From the NCBI GenBank assembly GCA_027490975.1, contig JAIXXA010000193.1, forward strand, positions 1 to 46,290: a DNA stretch of 46,290 bases, written 5' to 3'. Made by a program: the position numbers and the translations under genes. This stretch comes from Rhodospirillaceae bacterium. Lineage in GTDB: Bacteria; Pseudomonadota; Alphaproteobacteria; CACIAM-22H2. The notes beneath the pieces were generated by a model that saw only the letters and a list, made by a program, of their open reading frames with translations, had not been told where the DNA came from and did no database searches. Shown one piece after another: positions 25,971-34,385 of this stretch; position 1 is the stretch's first letter; each line of letters opens with the position of its first letter.

Positions 25971-27124
25971 GCGAGTTGTGCCCAGAATACGCCCGACAGC
26001 GGAATCGGCGAGAAGCGCGCATGGTACTCCTGCCAGACCGCGTCCGGATCGAGCCCCGCGAACTGTTCGGGATAGAGCCACTTCGCAAAAACCTGCATCG
26101 CGACCAGATGCGCGGGGCTCGTATAGAACTGGTGGTAGATCGAATAGAAGCGCTTCGCTTTGACCGCGCGCAGTGCCGACCATCCCGGCCGTTCCGCAAG
26201 CGCTTTCAAGGCCGCCTGCACCTGCGCTTGTGTGGTTTCGTAGCCGAACGGCACGCCGCGCGCGCCGGGCGTGCTCTCGCTCCAGTCCGCGCCGGTGCCG
26301 ATGATCGCTTCCGGATCGAGCGTGAGGATCGCTTCCGGGCTTGCCGTGCCGCCGATCCCGGGGAACCGGCTTGCCCCCCAGTTGATGCCGCCCGCATCCT
26401 GAAGCGTGACGCCGAGATTGGCGTTGCCGAACGTCATGCAGCAATTGTTCGGGTCGAAGCCGGCAGCGCGCTCCATGAACACGATTGTTCGTCTGTTGGC
26501 CGGCATGTTCCAGACTGCCGAGGAAACGCGCCGGGTCTCGCGCAGGTAGAACCGGTTGAACGCGGCCGCTTCGCCTTCGAGCCCCAGCAGCGATCCCATG
26601 ATTTCGATGCTCGGCTGCGTGTTCTGGGCGAGCGCTTCGCGCAGATCGACGACCGCCGCCGGAATGCCCGCGCGCTGAAGCTTGTCGAAAGTGCCGGCCT
26701 GGATCTGGCGCTGGTAGGCCGACAGCGGAAAGAGGACGAGATCGGGATTCGCGGCGATCGCGCGTTCGACGCTGAAATCCAAGTTCACGGCCGAGCCGAA
26801 GCGCGGCACTTTTTCGCCCGACGGATGCTTGGCGCGGTACTGGCGATAGGTGCCGGGATCGAAAAGGACCATATCGTCGCCCCAGCCGACCAGACGTTCG
26901 AAGGGTTTGTCGGGCTGAAGCACCGAGAACCCGTACATCAAGCGCCCTTCGCCCAAAATGATTCGGCGCGCAGGCGCTTTGAGGCTGACGGTGCGTCCCG
27001 CGATATCCACAACTTCGATGCCCGCGGACGCGATCGCCGGTGCAGCCAGAAGCGCGGTGCTGGCTGCGGCTCCACCCAGAAAGCGGCGGCGGCTGGTCGC
27101 CGCCGGCATGTGCCCGTTTGTCAT
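25967..27124 (-). CDS. Periplasmic iron-chelate ABC transporter substrate-binding protein (Tat-type signal)
   Basis: A 385-residue class III (FhuD/BtuF/FecB-like) binding protein. The N terminus has a twin-arginine signal, SRRRFLGGAAAS, followed by a hydrophobic stretch and AIASAG cleavage region. The first lobe starts at IEVVDIAGRTVSLKAPARRI, the usual opening of this family. It is preceded by AGGGGG and a promoter covered by two Fur boxes. The ligand is not evident: corrinoid, haem and siderophore are all possible, but the Fur boxes favour iron. Confidence 0.9.
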   Translation of the reverse strand: MTNGHMPAATSRRRFLGGAAASTALLAAPAIASAGIEVVDIAGRTVSLKAPARRIILGEGRLMYGFSVLQPDKPFERLVGWGDDMVLFDPGTYRQYRAKHPSGEKVPRFGSAVNLDFSVERAIAANPDLVLFPLSAYQRQIQAGTFDKLQRAGIPAAVVDLREALAQNTQPSIEIMGSLLGLEGEAAAFNRFYLRETRRVSSAVWNMPANRRTIVFMERAAGFDPNNCCMTFGNANLGVTLQDAGGINWGASRFPGIGGTASPEAILTLDPEAIIGTGADWSESTPGARGVPFGYETTQAQVQAALKALAERPGWSALRAVKAKRFYSIYHQFYTSPAHLVAMQVFAKWLYPEQFAGLDPDAVWQEYHARFSPIPLSGVFWAQLA

Positions 27125-27141
27125 TTAGCCCCCTCATTATC

Positions 27142-27160
27142 GATAATGATAATCATTCTC
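27142..27160 (-). promoter_or_regulatory. Fur box 1
   Basis: The 19 bases match the consensus GATAATGATAATCATTATC at 18 positions. It lies 18 bases upstream of the binding-protein ATG and covers the predicted -10 (GAGAAT on the minus strand, 27155-27160). Iron-replete repression of the importer operon is expected. Confidence 0.85.
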
Positions 27161-27184
27161 ATTTATATTGAGAATGAGAGTCAA
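27155..27184 (-). promoter_or_regulatory. Promoter of the iron-chelate uptake operon
   Basis: Minus-strand TTGACT (27179-27184, 5/6) and GAGAAT (27155-27160, 4/6) are separated by 18 bases. The -35 lies in Fur box 2 and the -10 in Fur box 1. Confidence 0.55.
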
Positions 27185-27188
27185 TATC
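27170..27188 (-). promoter_or_regulatory. Fur box 2
   Basis: The 19 bases match the Fur consensus at 15 positions. It is 28 bp from box 1 and overlaps the putative -35. The two boxes also share an 8-bp inverted repeat (CATTCTCA/TGAGAATG, 27154-27161 and 27169-27176). Confidence 0.6.
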
Positions 27189-27294
27189 AAATTTTGAAGG
27201 CACGCGTTTCGATCTGGTCTTTCGACTCGGGCGACGCCGTTCGGCGCTTCAATGCCGCTTCGCTGCAGGCACCGATCGCACGGCAAGCGCGGTC

Positions 27295-27759
27295 CTAAAT
27301 GTCCTTGCGATAGATGACGAAGCCGTAATGTGCGGCGACCCGGTCATAAAGCCGACGCGCGGTCGTGTTGCTGGCGTGCGTCCCCCAATAGACGCGGGTG
27401 CTGCCCGCGGCTTTGGCGTGCGCGTAGACGGCCTCGATCAGCGCACGCCCGATGCCGCGCCCGCGCATCTCGGGGGCGGCGAACAGATCCTGCAGATAGC
27501 AAATCATGCCCTGCATCGTCGTGTTGCGATGGTAGATGAGGTGCGCGATACCCACGAGCCGGTCGCCGTCTGCGGCCACGAGGGCGTGCATCGGCTCGGC
27601 CGGATCGAGAAAGCGCGCGAATGTGGTCGCGGTCATTTCGGGCGCGATCGCATTCGGCCCGACGCGTTCGTAGAACGCGTTGTAGCCGTCCCACAGCACG
27701 CCCCATTGCGCGCGGTCCTCGGCGCGCACGGCCCGGACGGCGAGAGCGGCGGTACTCAA
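27295..27759 (-). CDS. GNAT-family N-acetyltransferase
   Basis: A 154-residue acetyl-CoA-dependent acyltransferase. The GNAT acetyl-CoA loop is seen in MRGRGIGRALIEAVYAHA, followed by the C-terminal YWGTHASNTTARRLYDRV and FVIYRKD. The likely start is the TTG at 27759, whose last base overlaps the hpt stop (TTGA); no in-frame ATG exists upstream before that stop. The substrate is unknown. Its coupling to hpt is of interest because hpt carries a nonsense codon near its start. Confidence 0.82.
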   Translation of the reverse strand: MSTAALAVRAVRAEDRAQWGVLWDGYNAFYERVGPNAIAPEMTATTFARFLDPAEPMHALVAADGDRLVGIAHLIYHRNTTMQGMICYLQDLFAAPEMRGRGIGRALIEAVYAHAKAAGSTRVYWGTHASNTTARRLYDRVAAHYGFVIYRKDI

Positions 27760-28283
27760 TCGACGGCCGCGAGATCGGGCAGGCCGCGCCATTGCTGGGC
27801 ATGGTCGAGGCCGTAGCCGACCACAAAACGGTCGGGGATCGTGAAGGCGACGAAGTCGGCCTGAAGCGGGATCACGCGGCGCGTTGGTTTGTCGGCGAAC
27901 ACGGCGACTTTGACCGGATTGCCGCCGAGCCCCTCGAGCAGCGACTTGGCGAAGCTCAGCGTGCGGCCGGAATCGAGAATGTCGTCGATCAGCAGCACGG
28001 GCTGGCCGCGCAGATTTTCCGGCAGCGTGCCGAGCACGCGCACCTGGCCCGAACTCGTGGTCGCGTCGCCGTAGCTTTTGAGATTCACGAACTCGACGCG
28101 CGGATGCACGTTGCGTTTGGCAAGTGCGCGCATGAGATCGGCCGTGAACACGAAGGCGCCGTTGAGGATCGAGATGATCGTGAACTCGGCCGGGATCGCG
28201 ACCGCGATCTCGCCGGCCAGCGCTTAGACGCGGTCGGCGATTTCGGCGGCGGAATGGAGCGTTTCGCGCGGAGCAAGGGCCAT
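27756..28283 (-). pseudogene. hpt: Hypoxanthine phosphoribosyltransferase with in-frame TAA at codon 20
   Basis: The reading frame from the ATG at 28283 encodes a purine salvage enzyme (hypoxanthine plus PRPP to IMP) of 175 codons. Homology starts before the stop: residues 8-19 (TLHSAAEIADRV) and the continuation ALAGEIAVAIPAEF are in the same frame, separated by TAA at 28224-28226. The rest is intact: LNGAF (pyrophosphate loop), VLLIDDILDSGRTL (PRPP motif) and VVGYGLDHAQQWRGLPDL. No ATG, GTG or TTG lies between the TAA and a GTG at 28151, which would remove the LNGA loop. It is either a point nonsense mutation, a sequencing error, or initiated at a rare CTG at 28220. The stop overlaps the acetyltransferase start. 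Confidence 0.8.
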
Positions 28284-28361
28284 GGGGTGCAAGACTTCCA
28301 AGAAATAGGGCTGCCAAGAAAAAGGTTGCTGCAAGGGGACCGGGCGTTTAAGCCCAAGCGC

Positions 28362-30077
28362 ATGTTCGCCCATCCGACCGAGCCTGCGCAAGCGCGCCGC
28401 CTGTGGCTTTTCGATCTCGTCGTCCTGGCGGTGGTCCTCGGCGCGTTTTTGCTCGCGTTCTTGGGTGCCCGGCCCCTCGGCGTGCCCAGCGAAGCGCGCT
28501 ATGCCGAGCTTGGCCGCGAGATGGCTGCGTCCGGCGATTGGATCACGCCGCGCATCAACGGCGTCAAATACTTCTTCAAGCCGCCGCTGTTCTACTGGAT
28601 CCAGGCGGCCTCGATCCATGCGTTCGGCCTGTCGGAATTCGCGCTGCGTCTGGCAACGGCTTTGTTCGCTTTGGGCGGCTGCCTGCTTGCCTATGTCGGC
28701 GGGCGCGCCTTGTTCGACCGGCCCACCGGCCTGCTTGCCGCGATCGTGCTCGGCACGATGCTGCTGTGGTTCGCACTCGGCCGGATCATCCTGCTGGACG
28801 TGCCGGTCGGGGTTTTCCTGAGCCTGAGCCTGCTTGCCTTCATGCTGGCCGTGCAGGCACCTCCCGAGAGCCGAGCACGCAAAGTGTGGCTCTACACCAT
28901 GTATGCGGCCGCCGCCGCAGCGACGATGACCAAAGGCCTCATCGGCATTGTGCTGCCGGCCTTGGTGATCGGCCTGTGGATCGTGTTGACGTGGAACTGG
29001 CGCTTGCTTCTGCAGGTGCGCCTGCTTTCGGGCCTGGCACTCTTCCTGGCGCTCACGGTGCCGTGGCATGTCGCGGTCGGCGTGCAGTCGCCGGAGTTCT
29101 GGCACTTCTATTTCGTCCGCGAGCATCTCGAGCGTTTCACCACGACCGTGCATGGCCGCTATCAGCCGTGGTGGTTCTTCGTGCCGATCATCATCGTCGG
29201 CAGCTTTCCGTGGCTCGGTTTTCTCGGCCAGGCGCTCGTGCGCAATCTTCGCGATTCGGCCGTCGCGGGCCCGCACCGCGCAGTCGAGCTTTATCTCGCA
29301 CTTTGGTTCTGGTCGATCCTGCTGTTCTTCTCGATCTCGGATTCGAAACTGATTCCGTACGTGACGCCGATCATGGTGCCGCTCGCCATCCTGATCGCGC
29401 GCTATGTGGGGCCGGCGCTGCAGGCGCCTGCGCCCGGCTTGGGCGTGCGCGCAGGGCTGTGGATCCTCGCGAGCTTCGCTGCCCTCGTGGCGGCGGCGGC
29501 CCTTGCCGTCGGCGTTGCGGGGCCGCAGCTTGCGAGCGGCGATCTGGCGCAAGATCTCGCGTCCGCGCGGCCCTATATGGGCTGGCTGTGCGCGGGCGCG
29601 GGGGCGACGTCCGCGGCAATGGTGTTCGCCTTGCTGCGCGGCAAACGCGCCGTCGCGTTGGGGTTGTCGGTGGCCGCCGCCGCCGTGCTTTATCTCGGCG
29701 TCGATACGACGATGGCCGACCATCAGCCGCGCTCGATCAAGCCGATCGCGGAAGTCCTGCGCGAGGTGGCCCAGCCCGAGGACGAGATCGTCGCCTACCG
29801 CACCTACACGCAAGACCTGCCGGTCTATCTCGGGCGCCGCATCGCCTCGATGGGCTGGTCGGGCGAACTCGATTTCGGCCGTGCGGCCGAGCCTGCGACG
29901 CAAGCCTGGATGTTCGACGACGAATCCGAATTGTGGCGTCGCTGGAACGGCACGCGCACGGTCTATATGGTGGTGCCGCTGCCGTTCGAGGCGACGGTGC
30001 GCGCGAGTGCGGGCGAACGCTATGTCGAACTTTTGCGCACGCGGCGCCATCTTCTCGTCGTCAACCGCATACCCTGA
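28362..30077 (+). CDS. arnT: ArnT-like lipid A aminoarabinose transferase (GT39/PMT family)
   Basis: A 571-residue polytopic inner-membrane glycosyltransferase with about 12 helices and a C-terminal periplasmic domain. In the arn context it should transfer L-Ara4N from undecaprenyl phosphate to lipid A, giving resistance to polymyxin and cationic peptides. The first periplasmic loop reads VPSEARYAELGREMAASGDW and FFKPPLFYW, matching the PMT_2 pattern. The Asp of the enterobacterial DETRY motif is Ser here, though the Glu and Arg-Tyr are kept. The ATG at 28362 is 78 bases from the divergent hpt start. It heads a run of six same-strand genes. Confidence 0.87.
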   Translation: MFAHPTEPAQARRLWLFDLVVLAVVLGAFLLAFLGARPLGVPSEARYAELGREMAASGDWITPRINGVKYFFKPPLFYWIQAASIHAFGLSEFALRLATALFALGGCLLAYVGGRALFDRPTGLLAAIVLGTMLLWFALGRIILLDVPVGVFLSLSLLAFMLAVQAPPESRARKVWLYTMYAAAAAATMTKGLIGIVLPALVIGLWIVLTWNWRLLLQVRLLSGLALFLALTVPWHVAVGVQSPEFWHFYFVREHLERFTTTVHGRYQPWWFFVPIIIVGSFPWLGFLGQALVRNLRDSAVAGPHRAVELYLALWFWSILLFFSISDSKLIPYVTPIMVPLAILIARYVGPALQAPAPGLGVRAGLWILASFAALVAAAALAVGVAGPQLASGDLAQDLASARPYMGWLCAGAGATSAAMVFALLRGKRAVALGLSVAAAAVLYLGVDTTMADHQPRSIKPIAEVLREVAQPEDEIVAYRTYTQDLPVYLGRRIASMGWSGELDFGRAAEPATQAWMFDDESELWRRWNGTRTVYMVVPLPFEATVRASAGERYVELLRTRRHLLVVNRIP

Positions 30078-30089
30078 CCGGGAGGGACG

Positions 30090-30458
30090 ATGCTGCAATA
30101 CATGCCCCTCATTCTGGCCGGCGTGCTGCTGAACGCGGTCGCGCAGCTCGCGCTCAAACAAGGCATGAACCAGATCGGCCGCTTCGAATTCGCCTGGGCC
30201 AATCTGCTGCCGATCGGCCTGCAGGTGGGCCTCAACCCGTTCGTGGCGTTCGGCCTCTTCTGCTACGTGGTCAGCGTCGGGCTGTGGCTGCTCGTGCTGA
30301 GCCGGGTCGAGGTCGGGCTTGCGTATCCGATGCTTTCGATCGGCTACGTCGTGAACGCGCTCGCCGCTTGGTGGCTGTTCGGCGAGGATTTGACGGCGAC
30401 GCGCATCGCAGGCATCGTCGTGATCTGTTTTGGCGTTTGGCTTTTGTCGCGTGCTTGA
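30090..30458 (+). CDS. Small DMT/EamA-type flippase subunit (ArnE/ArnF-like)
   Basis: A 122-residue inner-membrane protein with four helices, the size of ArnE/ArnF or SMR transporters. GVLLNAVAQLALKQGM at the N terminus is the typical EamA/ArnE opening. It should help flip Ara4N-phosphoundecaprenol to the periplasm. A GGGAGG Shine-Dalgarno precedes the ATG. Only one such subunit is present, whereas Escherichia coli uses ArnE and ArnF together, so it may be a homodimer. Confidence 0.85.
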   Translation: MLQYMPLILAGVLLNAVAQLALKQGMNQIGRFEFAWANLLPIGLQVGLNPFVAFGLFCYVVSVGLWLLVLSRVEVGLAYPMLSIGYVVNALAAWWLFGEDLTATRIAGIVVICFGVWLLSRA

Positions 30459-30462
30459 ACCA

Positions 30463-31407
30463 ATGGCGTCCGTCGTGCCCGAGATCACCGTCGTCGTTCC
30501 CGTCTACAACGAGGAAGACAACCTTCCGCTTCTCTTCCGTCGCCTGACGGCGGCGCTCGATGCGATCGGGCGGCCGTGGGAGATCCTGTTCACCGACGAC
30601 GGCAGCCGCGACCGCTCGGTCGAGATCCTGAAATCCTTCCACACCGAGCGCCCCAAAGAAGTGCGCGTGATCGAGTTCGAGCGCAATGCGGGCCAGCACA
30701 TGGCCATCATGGCGGCGTTCGAGCGCGCGCGCGGGCGCATCGTCGTGACGATCGACGCCGATCTGCAGAACCCGCCCGAGGAAATCGCCAATCTGGTCGC
30801 CGCGATGGACAGGGGCCACGACGTGGTCGGTTCGATCCGCAAGGACCGCCAGGATGTGGGCTGGCGCGTGTGGGCGTCGCGCGCCATGAACATTGTGCGC
30901 GAGCGCATCACCGGCATCAAGATGACGGACCAGGGCTGCATGCTGCGCGCCTACCGGGCCGACGTGGTGCAGCAGATCGTTGCGACCGGCGAGCAGACGA
31001 CCTTCATCCCGGCGCTCGCGCAGTTCTTCGCGGCCAACCCGACCGAGATCGTCGTGGCGCATGCGCCGCGCGCGGCCGGCGAGAGCAAATACAATCTCTA
31101 CCGCCTCGTGCGGCTCAATTTCGATCTGATGACCGGCTTTTCGGTCGTGCCGCTGCAGATTTTCACCATCGTCGGCATGCTGGTGAGCTTCTTCTCGCTG
31201 CTGCTGGTGGCCTATTTGGCCTTGCGCCGCATCGTGATCGGCCCGGAGGTGGACGGGCTGTTCACGCTGTTTGGCATCCTCTATTTCCTCGTGGGCGTGC
31301 TGATCACGGGGCTCGGGCTCGTGGGCGAATATGTGGGGCGCATCTACCAGGAAGTGCGCAAACGGCCGCGCTTTCGCGTGCGCGCCGTCCACGAATCGCT
31401 CGACTGA
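30463..31407 (+). CDS. arnC: ArnC-like undecaprenyl-phosphate glycosyltransferase (GT2)
   Basis: A 314-residue GT-A glycosyltransferase of the DPM/ArnC type. It would transfer 4-formamido-L-arabinose from UDP to undecaprenyl phosphate at the cytoplasmic face. Motifs are VVVPVYNEEDN, TDDGSRDRS (Asp45/Asp46) and the metal-binding DADLQNPPEE (Asp98, Asp100). Two C-terminal helices (about residues 225-290) follow. The ATG at 30463 lies four bases after the flippase stop; a GTG at 30451 overlapping that gene is an alternative, and neither has a clear Shine-Dalgarno. Confidence 0.9.
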   Translation: MASVVPEITVVVPVYNEEDNLPLLFRRLTAALDAIGRPWEILFTDDGSRDRSVEILKSFHTERPKEVRVIEFERNAGQHMAIMAAFERARGRIVVTIDADLQNPPEEIANLVAAMDRGHDVVGSIRKDRQDVGWRVWASRAMNIVRERITGIKMTDQGCMLRAYRADVVQQIVATGEQTTFIPALAQFFAANPTEIVVAHAPRAAGESKYNLYRLVRLNFDLMTGFSVVPLQIFTIVGMLVSFFSLLLVAYLALRRIVIGPEVDGLFTLFGILYFLVGVLITGLGLVGEYVGRIYQEVRKRPRFRVRAVHESLD

Positions 31408-31428
31408 ACGCCGACGAAAGCCAGCCCC

Positions 31429-32331
31429 ATGCCCGGCATCGTCCTGTTCGGCTATTCCGACGTCGGCTACGAATGCCTCGATCTCCTCGTGGGCCAGGGC
31501 CGCGACGTGCGCCTCGTGGTCACGCACGAAGACAGCCCGAGCGAGGCCAGATGGTTCCGCTCGGTCCGCGAACGCGCGCGCGCGGCCGGCATCGAGACTT
31601 CAACTGCCGAGATCAAGGACGATCCCGGCATCGAAGCGCGCATCGCGTCGCTAGCACCGGATCTGATCCTGTCCTGCTACTACCGGCGCATGATCCCGGC
31701 GCGCATTCTCGCGCATGCGCGGCTGGGTGCGTTCAATATGCACGGCTCGCTGCTGCCCAAATATCGCGGCCGTGCGCCCGTGAACTGGGCGATCCTGCAC
31801 GGCGAAACCCAAGTCGGCGCCACGCTGCATCGCATGGTCAAGCGCGCGGACGCCGGCGACATCGTCGATGCCGAGGCCGTCGCGGTGGGGCCTGAGGAAA
31901 CCGCCTTCGAGGCGATGGGCAAGGTCGTGGGGGCCGCCCGGCGCGTGCTTACGCGCCAGATCGACGCACTGCTGGCCGGTACGGCCCCGCAAACCCCGCA
32001 GGACGAGACGGCGGCGACCTATTTCGGCGGCCGCACGCCCGAGGATGGGCGCATCGACTGGACGTGGCCCGCGGCGCGCATCGTCAATCTCGTGCGTGCC
32101 GTGGCAGCCCCATTCCCGGGCGCGTTCAGCGATGGAACCGGCGAGCGCTTGTTCGTTTGGCGTGCGCGCAAAGCCGCGGGAACGGGCATTCCAGGCACCG
32201 TATTGGCGACCGCGCCGCTCGTCGTTGCCTGCGGCGACGGGGCGGTCGAAATCGCCGAAGCGAGTTTGGGCGAGGGCGCGCCAACGGGCGGGGCCGCACT
32301 GGGGCTGGCGGCGGGCGCCCGGATCGGCTAG
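31429..32331 (+). CDS. UDP-Ara4N formyltransferase (ArnA N-terminal domain as a separate protein)
   Basis: A 300-residue formyltransferase using 10-formyl-tetrahydrofolate, homologous to the first half of enterobacterial ArnA. The catalytic triad is readable: Asn103 and His105 in FNMHGSLLPKYRGRAPVNW, and Asp141 in KRADAGDI. These match N102, H104 and D140 of E. coli ArnA. It ends where ArnA's linker would begin, 36 bases before the decarboxylase gene. The two activities are thus on separate polypeptides here. Confidence 0.9.
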   Translation: MPGIVLFGYSDVGYECLDLLVGQGRDVRLVVTHEDSPSEARWFRSVRERARAAGIETSTAEIKDDPGIEARIASLAPDLILSCYYRRMIPARILAHARLGAFNMHGSLLPKYRGRAPVNWAILHGETQVGATLHRMVKRADAGDIVDAEAVAVGPEETAFEAMGKVVGAARRVLTRQIDALLAGTAPQTPQDETAATYFGGRTPEDGRIDWTWPAARIVNLVRAVAAPFPGAFSDGTGERLFVWRARKAAGTGIPGTVLATAPLVVACGDGAVEIAEASLGEGAPTGGAALGLAAGARIG

Positions 32332-32367
32332 AAGGCGCCATCGTTTTTCGCGGGGGAGCAACGTCGC

Positions 32368-33426
32368 GTGAGCCTTAAAATTCTCATTCTGGGCGTCAAC
32401 GGATTCGTCGGGTCGAACCTGTCCGAGCGCATTCTGAAGACCACCGACTGGTCGGTCTACGGCATGGATATCCGCCAGGACAAAATCGAAGACCTCATCG
32501 GCAATCCGCGCTTCCATTTCGTCGAAGGCGACATCACGATCAACCGCGAATGGGTCGAGTATCACGTCAAAAAGTGCGATGTGATCCTGCCGCTCGTCGC
32601 GATCGCCACGCCCGCCACCTACGTGCAGCACCCGCTCAAGGTCTTCGAACTCGATTTCGAAGCCAATCTCGCGATCGTGCGCGACTGCGTGAAGTACGAC
32701 AAGCGCGTGCTGTTCCCGTCCACCTCCGAAGTCTACGGCATGTCGACCGACACGCCGTTCGACGAGGAGACGTCGAACTTCGTGCTCGGCCCGATCCACA
32801 AGCAGCGCTGGATCTATTCGTGCTCCAAGCAGCTCCTGGATCGCGTGATCTACGCCTACGGCGCCAAGGGCGAGCTGCGCTACACGCTGTTCCGGCCGTT
32901 CAACTGGATCGGCCCCAAGCTCGACAATATCTGGGCCGCCAAGGAAGGCTCGTCGCGCGTGCTCACGCAGTTCGTGGGCAACATCGTGCGCGGCGAAAAC
33001 ATCAGCCTCGTCGCAGGGGGCGCCCAGCGTCGCTGTTTCCTCTATATCGACGACGCGATGGACGCGATGGTGCGCATCATCGCCAACAAGGACGGCTGTG
33101 CGGACGGACGCATCTTCAATATCGGCGATCCGCGCAACGACTATTCGATGCGTGCCTTGGCCGAAACGCTGCTCGACGTGATCCAGCAATACGACGGCTA
33201 TGCCGACGTGAAGTCGCGCATCAAGCTCGTCGATGTCGATCCCGACGGCTACTACGGCAAGGGCTACGAAGACATCCAGGTGCGCGTGCCGTCGATCGAA
33301 AACGCCGCCAAGTATCTGGGGTGGGCGCCCACCACGGATCTGCGCACGGCTCTCAAACTCACGCTCGACTACTATCTGCTGGCGGGCCGCAAGGACACGG
33401 GCGACCTCACCGGCACGCCGGTGTGA
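32368..33426 (+). CDS. UDP-glucuronate decarboxylase (ArnA C-terminal domain as a separate protein)
   Basis: A 352-residue SDR-family enzyme that oxidatively decarboxylates UDP-glucuronate to the UDP-4-keto-pentose, using NAD+. The nucleotide motif is GVNGFVGSNL (residues 9-18). Ser120 and Glu121 (PSTSEVYG), Tyr150 and Lys154 (YSCSK), and the Arg in QVRVPSI correspond to S433, E434, Y463, K467 and R619 of E. coli ArnA. The start is GTG at 32368, preceded by GGGGGAG. Its stop overlaps the arnD start. Confidence 0.92.
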   Translation: MSLKILILGVNGFVGSNLSERILKTTDWSVYGMDIRQDKIEDLIGNPRFHFVEGDITINREWVEYHVKKCDVILPLVAIATPATYVQHPLKVFELDFEANLAIVRDCVKYDKRVLFPSTSEVYGMSTDTPFDEETSNFVLGPIHKQRWIYSCSKQLLDRVIYAYGAKGELRYTLFRPFNWIGPKLDNIWAAKEGSSRVLTQFVGNIVRGENISLVAGGAQRRCFLYIDDAMDAMVRIIANKDGCADGRIFNIGDPRNDYSMRALAETLLDVIQQYDGYADVKSRIKLVDVDPDGYYGKGYEDIQVRVPSIENAAKYLGWAPTTDLRTALKLTLDYYLLAGRKDTGDLTGTPV

Positions 33427-34355
33427 CGTCGGCGATGGCGGAGATCCACAGCGCCGAGCCCGCTCGGCTTGCGATCAAGATCGACGTCGATACCGACCGC
33501 GGTACCCGCGAAGGCATTGCACCGCTCGCCCGCATTCTCGACCGCCATCGCATTCGCGGCACGTTTCTCTATTCGATGGGGCCCGACAATACCGGACGTG
33601 CGATCCGGCGCGTGTTTCGCCCCGGCTTTTTCGGCAAGGTCAGCCGCACGTCTGTCGTCAAGATATACGGGCTGCGCACGCTGATGAACGGCGTGCTGCT
33701 GCCCGGCCCCGACATCGCCAAGCGCAATGCCGCAACCATGCGCGCGGTTGCGGCCGGCCACGAGGCGGGCATCCATTGCTGGGACCATGTGCGCTGGCAG
33801 GACGGCCTTGCGCGCATGGACGTGGCGGAAGTGCGCGCCGAATTCGCCAAGGCGCAGGACGCGTTCCAGACCGTGTTCGGCAAGCCCGCGCGCACGGCCG
33901 GTGCGGCCGGCTGGCAGGCCGACGAAAAGAGCCTCGCCGTCTACGACGAAGCCGGGCTCGATTACGCGTCGGACGCGCGCGGCAATTCGGCCTTCGTGCC
34001 GGTCGCCGGTGGCCAAGTTTTCGCCACGCCGCAGATCCCGACGACCTTGCCCACGCTCGACGAGTTGATCGGCCGGCCCGAATATCCGCTTGACCGGCTC
34101 ATCGATTTCTATCTCGACGGTCTTGTGCCGGGGGTGCTCAACGCGTTCACGGGCCATGCCGAACTTGAAGGCATGCATTATCTCGACTGGTTTGCTGCTT
34201 TTCTGGCGGCGGCGGAAAAGCGCGGCGTGGTCTTCGTCAATCTCGCCGACGAGGCCGCAAGATTTGCCGACGCAATGCCGCCGCGGGCGCAGTTTCTGCA
34301 AGGGTCGGTCGATGGGCGGAGCGGGACCCTGGCGCTGCAGGGGCCATTCGTTTAG
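33423..34355 (+). CDS. arnD: ArnD-like polysaccharide deacetylase (deformylase)
   Basis: A 310-residue NodB-fold metal hydrolase expected to deformylate undecaprenyl-phospho-Ara4FN before flipping. Visible elements are the N-terminal IKIDVDTDRGTREG, the metal-binding GHEAGIHCWDHVRWQD, and RTAGAAGWQAD. The GTG at 33423 overlaps the decarboxylase stop (GTGA); an ATG at 33435 is an equally plausible start that removes four residues. It is the last gene of the arn operon in this window. Confidence 0.9.
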   Translation: MTSAMAEIHSAEPARLAIKIDVDTDRGTREGIAPLARILDRHRIRGTFLYSMGPDNTGRAIRRVFRPGFFGKVSRTSVVKIYGLRTLMNGVLLPGPDIAKRNAATMRAVAAGHEAGIHCWDHVRWQDGLARMDVAEVRAEFAKAQDAFQTVFGKPARTAGAAGWQADEKSLAVYDEAGLDYASDARGNSAFVPVAGGQVFATPQIPTTLPTLDELIGRPEYPLDRLIDFYLDGLVPGVLNAFTGHAELEGMHYLDWFAAFLAAAEKRGVVFVNLADEAARFADAMPPRAQFLQGSVDGRSGTLALQGPFV

Positions 34356-34385
34356 CATTATGCGAATCCTGCGAGAGGCCGCTCC

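Noticed and set aside
28341-28354. GGGC-GTTTAA-GCCC hairpin in the arnT leader as a riboswitch or attenuator
   Set aside because: A 4-bp stem alone in a 78-base leader is too small; no conserved riboswitch core is visible.
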